Assembly (NCBI GenBank): GCA_964549495.1
Contig: CAZJWJ010000039.1
Location: 1-43,040 of the forward strand
DNA length: 43,040 nt
Direction: 5' to 3'
DNA from: JACKBJ01 sp964549495
GTDB taxonomy: Bacteria; Chloroflexota; Anaerolineae; Epilineales; Epilineaceae
Shown piece by piece: positions 26,291 through 34,299 of this stretch (positions are counted from its first letter, which is position 1; the number at the start of each line of letters is the position of its first letter). Under the pieces are notes generated by a model. The model was not told the DNA's origin. It saw only the letters and a list, made by a program, of their open reading frames with translations, and searched no databases. A program made the position numbers and the translations under genes.

Positions 26291-26704
26291 TCAGATCCCC
26301 AAGGCCTCGACCGCGGCCTCCATCGACTCGGGCCGAACGTAGATCACGTAGCCGAAGGAATCGTCGCCATCGGTCACCCCGGTGGCGGCGTAGACGTTGA
26401 CGTTGGCCTGAAAGAGCTTGTTGTGGATGTCGACGATGGCGCCCAACTCGTCATCGCCTTGCACCAGGAGCGCCTGGTGCGGACCGTCCAGCTTCAGCCC
26501 GTCGCGGCCGGCCTCGGCCACCAGCTTGCCCGGCTCGTCCGGAAACAAGGCCACCTGCGCGCTGTCCGGTCCGGTAGGCACGATGGTGAAGGCCACCAGC
26601 TGGATCCCCAGGCCCTCGAGCATCGCCAGCAGCTTGTAGGACTCGCCGGGCCGATCGGCCACCGTGGCGTAGAAGTAGTCCACCCGTCGCACCCTGCAAG
26701 TCAT
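26291..26704 (-). CDS. ACT domain protein
   Basis: A small cytoplasmic protein of 137 residues. The start at 26704 has GGAGG 6-7 bases upstream; a longer frame to 26887 runs through the promoter. The sequence VDYFYATVADRPGESYKLLAMLEGLGIQLVAF is an ACT fold (ligand-binding beta-alpha-beta). The second half (AIVDIHNKLFQANVNVYAATGV) looks like a second ACT-like repeat. ACT domains bind amino acids or other small ligands and usually regulate a partner. No enzyme is fused, so the partner and ligand are unknown. Confidence 0.82.
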   Translation of the reverse strand: MTCRVRRVDYFYATVADRPGESYKLLAMLEGLGIQLVAFTIVPTGPDSAQVALFPDEPGKLVAEAGRDGLKLDGPHQALLVQGDDELGAIVDIHNKLFQANVNVYAATGVTDGDDSFGYVIYVRPESMEAAVEALGI

Positions 26705-26818
26705 CTCGCGCCTCCTTCGACTGCCCTGGTGAGCCTCGCCCTTCGACCCTTCGCCTCGACCTCGATGATCCCCGGACCTCACGAAGGATCGATCGATTCG
26801 CGATCGAACGATGCGATC

Positions 26819-26847
26819 AGAGTAACCAGAGAATCTCGAGGGGTCAA
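26819..26847 (-). promoter_or_regulatory. Sigma70-type promoter for the ACT gene
   Basis: The minus strand has TTGACC (complement of 26842-26847), a 17-base spacer and TACTCT (complement of 26819-26824). The leader to the ATG at 26704 is about 105 nt. Confidence 0.65.
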
Positions 26848-26946
26848 TCCCTGTTCCATCCTGGACCGGCCGGCCCATCCACATCACCGCGTCGCGACTT
26901 GCCCTCGAGCGCGCGGTGACGATGACGGTGCACGAGATGCAGGCTG

Positions 26947-26955
26947 TGGTATGCT
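26947..26955 (+). promoter_or_regulatory. Extended -10 promoter, nearly leaderless, for the NACHT gene
   Basis: TGGTATGCT is an extended -10 element ending 9 bases before the ATG at 26965. Transcription should start about 0-5 bases before the codon. No good -35 or ribosome site is visible, which fits a leaderless message. Confidence 0.5.
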
Positions 26956-26964
26956 CGGCGAGCC

Positions 26965-29900
26965 ATGGGATCGACCTCCAAGTCCGGCCTGCTCCCGGAT
27001 CCCTCCGATCGCAGCGGCCTCGCCGCGATTTCGGAGGACAGCGTCCGCGATCTGCTCCGGGCCATCCGCTTCGCCAAGCCGATCGAGCACTCGCCGCTTT
27101 CCGGCCTGGGCTGGGTCGAAGCGGCCTTGCGCGATGAAGGTCTCGAAGACAATCCGGCCATGCGCGCCTGGATGCTGCAGCGCTTGGTCCACCGGGTGCT
27201 GCTCGAGGGCTTGGCCCGATGCCGCGGGCAGGATGAGATCCCGGAGGCGGATCTCCTTGCCGCCCGATTCGTCGAGCACATGGTCGAAGATTTCCGGGCC
27301 GGCGAGATCGACCGCGAAGCTTGGAGCGTGCTGGTGCTCCGGCACGGCGTGGACGATCGCAGCACGAATCTCAGCTTGGCCGAGCGGCTGGGAACGACCC
27401 AGCGGACCCTCATCCGGCGTCTGAACCGCGGCTACGGCCTGTTGGCCGACGAGCTGCGAGAGCGGGAGCTGGCCGTTCTGCGCGCCGCGGAGGCGGGGGG
27501 GCCGGCCGCGGATCCGGAGGCGCGAGACGATCGGAAGGCCACCGAATCCGGCGCGGCAGCCTCCAGCCCGGTCTCCCCCGGCGGGATATCGGCCCGGGAC
27601 TCCGAAGCGCGATCCGATGCCTCGCCCGACCAGAAGCTCCCAGCCGACATCGAAGCGGGTCTGGACGCCCTGCGGCGCAGCGTGCTCCAGAACGCGGAGC
27701 CGCCGCCGGCGGACCTGCTGGCGCGGCTGTCTCGGCTGTCCCCGCGCGATCTCGGGCAGCAGCGCCTGCAGCGTGTCGCCACCTGGTGGCCCCCCCGCTA
27801 CCGCCTGGAAGCCCGATTCGTCAACCTGACCCTGTGGATCGACCGCGGTGCGGACGCAGCCAGCGGTCGCTGGCAATCCCGGCCCGAGCCCTATCGAAGC
27901 CTGTCCGAGGCCCTCGCCAGCTTGTCGGATCCGGCCGTGGTGGTGCTCGGTCCGCCGGGTGCTGGCAAGAGCACGCTCCTGCGCCGCCTGGAGCTCGATA
28001 CCTGCTGTGCCGCGCTGCGCGGCGAGACGGATCGGATCACCTTCTTCGCCAGCCTCTCCGGATTCTCGGATGATCGCGGCCAGGGCGATCGCTCCCCGCG
28101 GGCCTGGCTCGGCAGCCTCTGGGAACGGCGCCATCCGCATTTGGGAAGGCTGGATCGATGGCTGGCCGAAGGGCGCCTCCTGCTGCTCTTGGACGGCCTG
28201 AACGAGATCCCGCACCGCGATCCTGCCGACTACCGGCGGCAGGTCCTGGCCTGGAAGGCTTTCCTGCAGCAGAGCCTAGCCGGCACGGGCAACCGCGCGG
28301 TCTTCTCCTGCCGTTCCCTGGACTACAGCGCCACGCTGTCCACGCCGGAGCTTCGCGTTCCCCAGCTAGAGGTCGAGGCCCTGGACGAGGCCGGCATCGA
28401 GGACTTCGTCGAAGCCTATTCCAGCCGCTCGCTCGACGAGGTGCTCGGCGCCTCCCCGCAGCGCGAGTTGCTCGAGCGGCCCTTCATGCTGCGCCTGCTG
28501 CTATCGGCCCTCGAGGCCGCGGATCCGAAAGCACCCGACGAGAATCCCGGCCTCGATCCCGCCGCCTTGCTGACCGCATACCTACGGCGCGCGTTGCGCC
28601 GGGAGGTGGAGCGCGATCATCCCGCCTTGGCGCCCGGACGCGCCCTACACCTCCGCGACGTGCAGCGTGTCCTGGCGGCGCGCGCATGGCGCGATCCCTA
28701 CGAGCTTCCGGGCCGCGGACCGCTGATCGGTGGCCTGGAGTCGCTGGCCTATGCCATGCTCGGCGAGGAAGGCGGCTTCGGTCGGAAGGCCCTCCAGGTC
28801 CGCTTCGACGCAGCCCTGACCATGATCGGAAGCGATCATCCGGAGGCGGTGGTGCAGGCCGGCCTGGCCTTGGCCGTGCTCGACGAGGACCTGGATCGGG
28901 ACGAGCTGCGCTTCTTCCACCAGATCCTCCAGGACTACTTCGCCGCGCGCCGGCTGGCGATCACCGGAGAGACGCAGCGGGCCGCGACGCCGTGGCGCGC
29001 GGACCAGGTGGAGCCGGGCATCGGCGTGCTCCTGCAGAGCCTGGGGCAGGGCGAGGCCCTGCCGGCCCTCTGGGAACCCGCCTGGCGCGAGGCGATGCTC
29101 ATGGCCGCTGCCATGGCGCCCGATCCCGATCGCTTCGTCGGCGATCTGGCCGAGCATCATCTGGCCCTGGCCGGACGCGCCGCGGCCCAGCCGGCGGTGG
29201 CCGAACGACTGGCGCCTTCATCGATCGCAGATCTTCGATCGCGGCTGGTGGACCGCAGCCGGGATCCAAAGGCCGACCTGCGCGCCCGCATCGATGCCGG
29301 GCGCGTGCTCGGCCGGCTCGGCGATCCGCGCTTTCCGCGCCGAGAGGGCCCACACGGCCCCTACATCCAACCGCCGCTCGTCACGATCGAGCCCGGAACC
29401 TATCGCATCGGCGACGACTCGCCGCTGGAGTGGCAAGGGGAGGCCTTCCACGGCCACGGTCCCGCCCACATGATCGGGCTTCGGCGATTGGCCATCGGCA
29501 AGTTCGCGGTCACCAACGCCGAGTGGGCTTGCTTTCTGTCGGCTGGTGGTTACGAGGACCAGCGGTGGTGGCAGGGCGAGCCGTCGCGAGCCTGGCGCTC
29601 GGGGGAGGGAACGGCCGAGGATGCCCGATCGAACAACCGATCCTGGCGCGAGCAGTTCCAACGCTCTCCGGAACGCATCGACTACTTCCTGGCCGTGGGC
29701 ACCTTCGACGAGGCGACGGCGGAGCGATGGCGGCGCTGGTGCCGCCAAGACGACGAAGCATTCGAAGCCGAGCTCGCGGAGCGCTGGCCGCAGGGCCGGC
29801 TCAACGAGCCCCGATTCTGGCGCGACGCGCGCTTCAACCAGCCCGGCGATCCGGTGGTCGGCATCTCCTGGTACGAGGCGCGAGCCTACTGCGCGTGGCT

Positions 29901-30378
29901 GGCGGCCAGCAGCGGACGAAGCTATCGCCTGCCAACCGAGGTCGAGTGGGAGGCGGCGGCACGAGGCCCGGACGGGCGCCGGTTGCCCTATGGCGAAGGC
30001 TACCGGCCGATGGCGGCCAACACCGTCGACACGCACCTCTTCGGCCCCTCCCCGGTCGGCGTCTTCCCGGAGGGCGACAGCCCGACGGGCGTGGCCGACC
30101 TGAGCGGGAATACCTGGGATTGGACCTCCAGCGCCTGGGGCCCGACCGGGGAGGTCGAGCCGTCGAGCGAGTCGATCTTCTCCTATCCCTACGATCCGGA
30201 CGATGGGCGCGAGGATCCCGATCTGCCGCCACAGATCGCCCGCGTGGCGCGGGGCGGCGCCTGGAACGGCCTCCCGATCGGTGGCTTCGCGGTAAACCGC
30301 AATCCCCAGCGCCCACGACACAGGGCGGACGACCTCGGACTCCGCCTCGCATGCACCCTCGACGAGGACGAGCCCTGA
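26965..30378 (+). CDS. HTH-like / NACHT NTPase / FGE-sulfatase-fold STAND protein
   Basis: A 1137-residue multidomain protein with no signal peptide. The N-terminal region (about 10-170) is helical and contains LSLAERLGTTQRTLIRRLNR (about 135-155), which looks like a helix-turn-helix. A Ser/Ala/Asp-rich linker follows. The NACHT ATPase has Walker A GPPGAGKST (329-337) and Walker B LLLLLDGLNE (Asp410), followed by helical regions to about 800. The C-terminus (about 806-1132) is a formylglycine-generating-enzyme/C-type-lectin fold: AVTNAEWACFLSAGGYED, VGISWYEARAYCAWL, RLPTEVEWEAAARG, NTWDWTSS, VARGGAWN. The copper-binding Cys pair of active FGE is missing at the expected place, so this domain probably binds rather than catalyses. 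STAND proteins of this kind sense a ligand and oligomerise; bacterial NACHT proteins include antiphage systems. No partner effector gene is adjacent. Confidence 0.85.
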   Translation: MGSTSKSGLLPDPSDRSGLAAISEDSVRDLLRAIRFAKPIEHSPLSGLGWVEAALRDEGLEDNPAMRAWMLQRLVHRVLLEGLARCRGQDEIPEADLLAARFVEHMVEDFRAGEIDREAWSVLVLRHGVDDRSTNLSLAERLGTTQRTLIRRLNRGYGLLADELRERELAVLRAAEAGGPAADPEARDDRKATESGAAASSPVSPGGISARDSEARSDASPDQKLPADIEAGLDALRRSVLQNAEPPPADLLARLSRLSPRDLGQQRLQRVATWWPPRYRLEARFVNLTLWIDRGADAASGRWQSRPEPYRSLSEALASLSDPAVVVLGPPGAGKSTLLRRLELDTCCAALRGETDRITFFASLSGFSDDRGQGDRSPRAWLGSLWERRHPHLGRLDRWLAEGRLLLLLDGLNEIPHRDPADYRRQVLAWKAFLQQSLAGTGNRAVFSCRSLDYSATLSTPELRVPQLEVEALDEAGIEDFVEAYSSRSLDEVLGASPQRELLERPFMLRLLLSALEAADPKAPDENPGLDPAALLTAYLRRALRREVERDHPALAPGRALHLRDVQRVLAARAWRDPYELPGRGPLIGGLESLAYAMLGEEGGFGRKALQVRFDAALTMIGSDHPEAVVQAGLALAVLDEDLDRDELRFFHQILQDYFAARRLAITGETQRAATPWRADQVEPGIGVLLQSLGQGEALPALWEPAWREAMLMAAAMAPDPDRFVGDLAEHHLALAGRAAAQPAVAERLAPSSIADLRSRLVDRSRDPKADLRARIDAGRVLGRLGDPRFPRREGPHGPYIQPPLVTIEPGTYRIGDDSPLEWQGEAFHGHGPAHMIGLRRLAIGKFAVTNAEWACFLSAGGYEDQRWWQGEPSRAWRSGEGTAEDARSNNRSWREQFQRSPERIDYFLAVGTFDEATAERWRRWCRQDDEAFEAELAERWPQGRLNEPRFWRDARFNQPGDPVVGISWYEARAYCAWLAASSGRSYRLPTEVEWEAAARGPDGRRLPYGEGYRPMAANTVDTHLFGPSPVGVFPEGDSPTGVADLSGNTWDWTSSAWGPTGEVEPSSESIFSYPYDPDDGREDPDLPPQIARVARGGAWNGLPIGGFAVNRNPQRPRHRADDLGLRLACTLDEDEP

Positions 30379-30482
30379 TCGCGATCCTGCGTAGAACCAG
30401 GTGGAATCCGGTCATGCATTCGTGAGGGCTGGCGGCCGAGTGCTCTGTCAGGAAGACCGCCATCGATGCGCCCCGGCTCGAC

Positions 30483-30511
30483 TTGTCACTTCCTTGTCAC
30501 TTCACGGTCAC
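30483..30511 (+). promoter_or_regulatory. Pho-box-like triple direct repeat, 11-bp period
   Basis: TTGTCAC at 30483-30489, TTGTCAC at 30494-30500 and CGGTCAC at 30505-30511 are spaced exactly 11 bp. The seven-plus-four layout matches the E. coli Pho box (CTGTCAT-4nt-CTGTCAC). A -10-like GATACT follows at 30542-30547, before the methyltransferase start at 30620. Control by a PhoB/OmpR-family regulator is inferred. The rest of the 241-bp gap shows nothing else. Confidence 0.6.
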
Positions 30512-30619
30512 TCGCGCATGGGGGCCGCCTGCTTCCCGGGCGATACTGGGTCTGCCGAGCGGCCGCGCAGGCGATCGCCGGCTCCACCTCGAAGTCCTCG
30601 TCCAAGGAGACCGCATCCC

Positions 30620-31495
30620 ATGCATGCCCTGCAAGTAGCCTCCGCCACCTCGCTTCCGTCCGCAATTCCCATGTCCCGTGTCGATGTCGATCCCGCCACG
30701 CGGGCGCTGAAGGCGGAGCTCGAGCGCACCTGGCGATCGGGCGAACTCGGCGTGCCGGACACGGTTCTGGAGCAGGCGGCTCGGTCCTTTCTCCGCCGCC
30801 AGGCCATCCGTCCCGGACAGCGGGTGCTCGATCTGGCTTGCGGTGACGGGAGCCTCTCGCGGGCGATGGCGGCGGCCGGCGCCCGCGTGACCGGCATCGA
30901 CCTCGATCCGGGCGCCATCGAGCGGGCGCGCTCCCGGCCCGTCGAAGCGGGACTCGCCCCTACCTTCGACCTCGGCGACGTCGAGGACTTGCCCTACGCC
31001 GACGACGCCTTCGACCGGGTCACGAGCCACTTCGGCGTGATCTATGCACCCCGGCCCTGGATCGCCATCTCCGAGATGCTCCGCGTCCTCCGCCCTGGCG
31101 GTCGGATCCACCTGGCCGCATGGACGCCTCGAAGCTTCATGGCCCGGATGTTGCGCATGATCGCCGACTACCTGCCCCCTTCACCGGTGATGGCTCCGCC
31201 GGAGCTCTGGGGCGACGAGCAGACCATGCGGCGACGCCTGGGTTCCGCCGTGGAGGACCTGCGCTTCGAGCGCTTCGAGATCGGCCTGACCCATCCGAAC
31301 GGCGCGCGGGGCATGGTCGGTCACCTTCGCGAAACCTTCGGTCCGATCTCGCGTGCCTTCACACAGCTCGATGGCGGATCCCGCATGCTGTTGCAGGCCA
31401 ATCTCGAGGCGCTATGGCAGGCCAACGATCGTGCGCGGGGCGGTCCGCTCTGCGTGGGGTCGGAGGTGTTGGAGATCCGGGCGACGAAGGCTTGA
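30620..31495 (+). CDS. Class I SAM-dependent methyltransferase
   Basis: A 291-residue cytoplasmic methyltransferase. The ATG at 30620 has AAGGAG 10 bases upstream; a longer in-frame start at 30401 would run through the regulatory repeats. Motif I is VLDLACGDGSLSRAM, motif II ends GIDLDPGAIERA, motif III is GDVEDLPYADDAFDRV and motif IV is EMLRVLRPGGRIHLAAWTP. This is the UbiE/Methyltransf_11 group, and the substrate cannot be told from sequence. The upstream Pho-box-like repeat suggests phosphate-starvation control. That would fit lipid-headgroup methylation, but this is speculation. It is convergent with rdgB, with only 3 bases between the stops and no terminator. Confidence 0.87.
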   Translation: MHALQVASATSLPSAIPMSRVDVDPATRALKAELERTWRSGELGVPDTVLEQAARSFLRRQAIRPGQRVLDLACGDGSLSRAMAAAGARVTGIDLDPGAIERARSRPVEAGLAPTFDLGDVEDLPYADDAFDRVTSHFGVIYAPRPWIAISEMLRVLRPGGRIHLAAWTPRSFMARMLRMIADYLPPSPVMAPPELWGDEQTMRRRLGSAVEDLRFERFEIGLTHPNGARGMVGHLRETFGPISRAFTQLDGGSRMLLQANLEALWQANDRARGGPLCVGSEVLEIRATKA

Positions 31496-31498
31496 GTC

Positions 31499-32152
31499 TC
31501 AGGCGGACCCGGCCGCTTCGTCTCCGGAAGCGCTCGGATCAGCGGCGAGCTGGCCTAGCAAGGGGCGCAGTCCCTCGAGCGCCCGCGCGCGGTGGCTGAG
31601 GCGATTCTTCTCCGCGGGCGGCAGCTCGGCCGAGGTCAGCTCGCCATGGTAGCCCCCATCCTCGACGCGGAAGATCGGATCGTAGCCGAAGCCGCCAGAG
31701 CCGGCCGGCATCCGGGCGATGCGCCCCTCGACCGTTCCGGCCGCGGTATGGACCTGGCCGCCGGGCCAGGCCAGGGCGACGACGGCCCGGAACCGGGCGC
31801 CGCGCTCGGCCTCCGGCACCTCGCTCAGCCGCTCGAGCAGGGCCTGGACGCGATCCCGGTCGCTGCCCTCGACCCAGCGCGCCGATCGGACGCCGGGGAA
31901 GCCGTCCAGCGCATCGACCTCGATGCCCGAATCGTCGGCCAGCGCCGGCAGACCCGAGGCATCGGCAAAGGCGCGGGCCTTGAGGATGGCGTTCTCCTCG
32001 AAGGTCCGGCCCGTCTCCTCGGGATCGAGGTGGCCCAGGTCGACATCGGCCGGCGCCAGGATCTGGAGCGAAAGATCGGAGAGCAGCTGGCGGTACTCGC
32101 GCACCTTTCCCGCATTGCCGGTGGCCAGGAGCAGCCGCGGCCCTTGGCTCAT
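31499..32152 (-). CDS. rdgB: dITP/XTP pyrophosphatase (RdgB/HAM1)
   Basis: House-cleaning enzyme of 217 residues that hydrolyses non-canonical purine triphosphates (dITP, XTP) to the monophosphates. Family motifs are LLLATGNAGKVREY (Gly-Asn-x-x-Lys substrate loop), TFEENAILKA, PALADDSGIEVDALDG, GGFGYDPIF and LSHRARAL. The start at 32152 overlaps the nadD stop as ATGA. It is the last gene of the obg-nadD-rdgB operon. A short Ala/Gly/Ser-rich tail extends beyond the conserved core. Confidence 0.96.
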   Translation of the reverse strand: MSQGPRLLLATGNAGKVREYRQLLSDLSLQILAPADVDLGHLDPEETGRTFEENAILKARAFADASGLPALADDSGIEVDALDGFPGVRSARWVEGSDRDRVQALLERLSEVPEAERGARFRAVVALAWPGGQVHTAAGTVEGRIARMPAGSGGFGYDPIFRVEDGGYHGELTSAELPPAEKNRLSHRARALEGLRPLLGQLAADPSASGDEAAGSA

Positions 32153-32790
32153 CGCGATGCCTCCTCGACCTCCGCCGCGGCGTCTCGGTAGAGTCCATGC
32201 GACCGGATGTAGTCCTCGACCGCCGGCATCACCTGGTAGCGCAGCGAGCGCTCCTGGCGCGCGCGTCGACGCAGATCGGTGGCCGAGATATCGATCCGCG
32301 GCCCCTCGATGCGATCGACGCGCCCCCGCAGTGCCGGAAGCTCACGCTCCAGCATGGCCAGGTCGAGCTCGGATCCCGGCCGGCCGAAGACCGCCAGCCG
32401 AAGCTCGGCCAAGATGTCGTCGGGACGATGCCAGCACGGGAAGCCGGCCAGCGCGTCCTCGCCCAGGATCCACCAGAAGTCGGCCGCTCGACCGTACCGC
32501 CCGCGCAGATGCTCGACCGTGTCGACCGTGCGGCTGGGCGGGGGCCGCTCGAGCTCGCAGCGCTCGAGCGCGAAGGCCGGATGGTCGGCGATGGCCCGCT
32601 CGATCATCGCCGCGCGATGCCGGCCCGCGCTCGGCTCGTCCTCGGGCTTGAAGGGCGAGCGCGCGGCCGGGATGACGAGCACGCGATCCAGCCCCAGCTG
32701 CTCGCGGGCCTGCTCGGCCACCAGCAAGTGGCCCAGGTGGATGGGATCGAAGCTGCCGCCGAAGAGGCCCAGTCGGCTCAATCGACCCAT
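32149..32790 (-). CDS. nadD: Nicotinate-nucleotide adenylyltransferase (NadD)
   Basis: A 213-residue enzyme that joins ATP and nicotinate mononucleotide to make deamido-NAD, the penultimate step of NAD synthesis. The nucleotidyltransferase signature GLFGGSFDPIHLGH is at residues 8-21 and the second ATP-binding motif ISATDLRRR is near the C-terminus. The ATG at 32790 gives MGRLSRLGLFGG; it overlaps the 3' end of obg by 13 bases and shares ATGA with rdgB. An upstream in-frame extension to 33183 lies entirely inside obg and is rejected. The obg-nadD pairing is a common bacterial arrangement. Confidence 0.96.
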   Translation of the reverse strand: MGRLSRLGLFGGSFDPIHLGHLLVAEQAREQLGLDRVLVIPAARSPFKPEDEPSAGRHRAAMIERAIADHPAFALERCELERPPPSRTVDTVEHLRGRYGRAADFWWILGEDALAGFPCWHRPDDILAELRLAVFGRPGSELDLAMLERELPALRGRVDRIEGPRIDISATDLRRRARQERSLRYQVMPAVEDYIRSHGLYRDAAAEVEEASR

Positions 32791-34046
32791 TCGAGCTCGA
32801 TCTGGCCGATGCGCACCGGCTGGCCGTGCTCCACGCCGGCTTCGCGCAGGGCCTCGCGGATGCCCATGTCGTCCAGGATGCGCTGGAAGCGGGCGATGGC
32901 GTGGTCGTTGTCCCAGTCGGTGATGACGGCGGCGCGCTCGACGCGCTGGCCGGCCAGGCGCCAGGCGCCATCCGGATCGCGGCGGATGGTGAAGGCATCC
33001 GCGTCGGTATCGACCGGGCGCAGCACCGGCAACTCGGGTTCGGCCGGCTCGGGCTCGGGCAGCTCGGAGAGGGCGCGGTGCAGGCGCTGCATCAGCTCGC
33101 GCGTGTTCTCGGTGGTGGCGGCGCTGATGGCCATGGCGTCCAAGACGCCGGCCTCGGCCAGCGCATCGCGCAGGGCCGGCCAACGCTCGCGGGCCTCCGG
33201 CAGGTCGATCTTGTTGTAGGCCACGATCTGCGGCCGCTCGGCCAGCTCCGGGCTGTAGGCCGCCAGCTCGCGGTTGATGGCCCGAAAGCGCTCCAGCGGC
33301 TCGGGATCGGCGCCGTCGATCAGGTGCAAGAGCAGCCGCGTGCGCTCGATGTGGCGCAGGAAGCGGTCGCCCAGACCCTGGCCCTCGCTGGCGCCCTCGA
33401 TCAAGCCCGGCACGTCGGCCAGGACCATGGTCTCATGGCCGATCTCGACCACGCCCAGATTCGGCACCAGGGTGGTGAAGGGGTAGTCGGCGATCTTGGG
33501 CCTGGCGGCGCTGACCACGCTGAGCAGGGTGCTCTTGCCGGCGTTCGGAAAGCCGATCACGCCCACGTCGGCGATCAGCTTGAGCTCCAGCTCCAGACGC
33601 CGCGCCTGGCCCGGCTCGCCCTTCTCGGCCACGCGCGGGGCCTGGTTGGTGGCGCTCTTGAAGGCCGTGTTACCGCGCCCGCCGCGCCCGCCGCGTGCCA
33701 CCACCAACTCCTGGCCGTCGCGCATGACGTCGCCCAAGAGCTCGCCGCTCTCGGCATCGCGCACCACCGTGCCCACCGGCACCGCCACGCGCAGGTCCTC
33801 GCCGTTGCGACCGTGCTTGTTCTGGCCGGCACCGTGCCCGCCGCGGCCGGCCTGGTAGCGCTGCGTGAAGCGGAAGGCATGCAAGGTGTTCTGGCCCTCG
33901 TCGCCGACCAGGATCACGTCGCCGCCATCGCCGCCGTGCCCGCCGTTGGGCCCGCCGCGCGGCACGAACTTCTCGCGCCGGAAGGCCACGACGCCGTTGC
34001 CACCGCGGCCGGCCTCCACGTCGATCTGGGCCTCGTCCAAGAACAT
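32778..34046 (-). CDS. obg: GTPase Obg/CgtA with C-terminal OCT domain
   Basis: Essential ribosome-assembly and stress GTPase of 422 residues. The glycine-rich Obg fold occupies about 1-158 (VEAGRGGNGVVAFRREKFVP, RGGRGGRGN). The G domain has G1 GFPNAGKST, the switch region YPFTTLVPNLGVV, G3 DVPGLIEGA and G4 NKID. The C-terminal OCT domain (about 340-422: DADAFTIRRDPDGAWRLAG, IGQIELEWVD) is found in Gram-positive and Chloroflexota Obg proteins but not in E. coli. A short Glu/Pro-rich linker separates G and OCT domains. It is the first gene of the obg-nadD-rdgB operon with its own promoter at 34092-34120. Confidence 0.97.
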   Translation of the reverse strand: MFLDEAQIDVEAGRGGNGVVAFRREKFVPRGGPNGGHGGDGGDVILVGDEGQNTLHAFRFTQRYQAGRGGHGAGQNKHGRNGEDLRVAVPVGTVVRDAESGELLGDVMRDGQELVVARGGRGGRGNTAFKSATNQAPRVAEKGEPGQARRLELELKLIADVGVIGFPNAGKSTLLSVVSAARPKIADYPFTTLVPNLGVVEIGHETMVLADVPGLIEGASEGQGLGDRFLRHIERTRLLLHLIDGADPEPLERFRAINRELAAYSPELAERPQIVAYNKIDLPEARERWPALRDALAEAGVLDAMAISAATTENTRELMQRLHRALSELPEPEPAEPELPVLRPVDTDADAFTIRRDPDGAWRLAGQRVERAAVITDWDNDHAIARFQRILDDMGIREALREAGVEHGQPVRIGQIELEWVD

Positions 34047-34091
34047 GGTCTAGCGCTCCGTTTCGCGGCGCTGTATGTCCGCGCTCGGCCG

Positions 34092-34120
34092 ATTGTAGGC
34101 AGAGCCTGGTGCGGAAACAA
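34092..34120 (-). promoter_or_regulatory. Sigma70-type promoter for obg-nadD-rdgB
   Basis: The minus strand reads TTGTTT (complement of 34115-34120), a 17-base spacer and TACAAT (complement of 34092-34097). It lies 46 bp before the obg start. Confidence 0.7.
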
Positions 34121-34232
34121 GCGCTCGGAAGGACGCCCCCGGCCGCCGAAGACCTCTGGACCGCAAGTTCGCGGCGATCCGCGATCGAGTCAGAACGGCG
34201 GAGAAAGGGCGGCCATTCGACGCTCGGGCGCA

Positions 34233-34261
34233 TTGGGGCACCGCCGGCCGGATGCTACAAT
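34233..34261 (+). promoter_or_regulatory. Sigma70-type promoter for the LCP gene
   Basis: TTGGGG at 34233-34238, a 17-base spacer and TACAAT at 34256-34261 with an extended -10 TGC. The leader to the ATG at 34300 is about 30 nt. Confidence 0.7.
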
Positions 34262-34299
34262 TCCTCGCCCTTCGGTCGAAGCTTCCTTCCAAGGCCAGC

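Noticed and set aside
29380..30378. Active formylglycine-generating enzyme
   Set aside because: The copper-binding Cys pair is absent at the expected place after the RGGAWN block, and no sulfatase gene is present.
30200..30620. Diversity-generating retroelement acting on the FGE-fold C-terminus
   Set aside because: The C-terminal ARGGAWN block resembles retroelement targets, but no template repeat copy and no reverse transcriptase gene were seen nearby.
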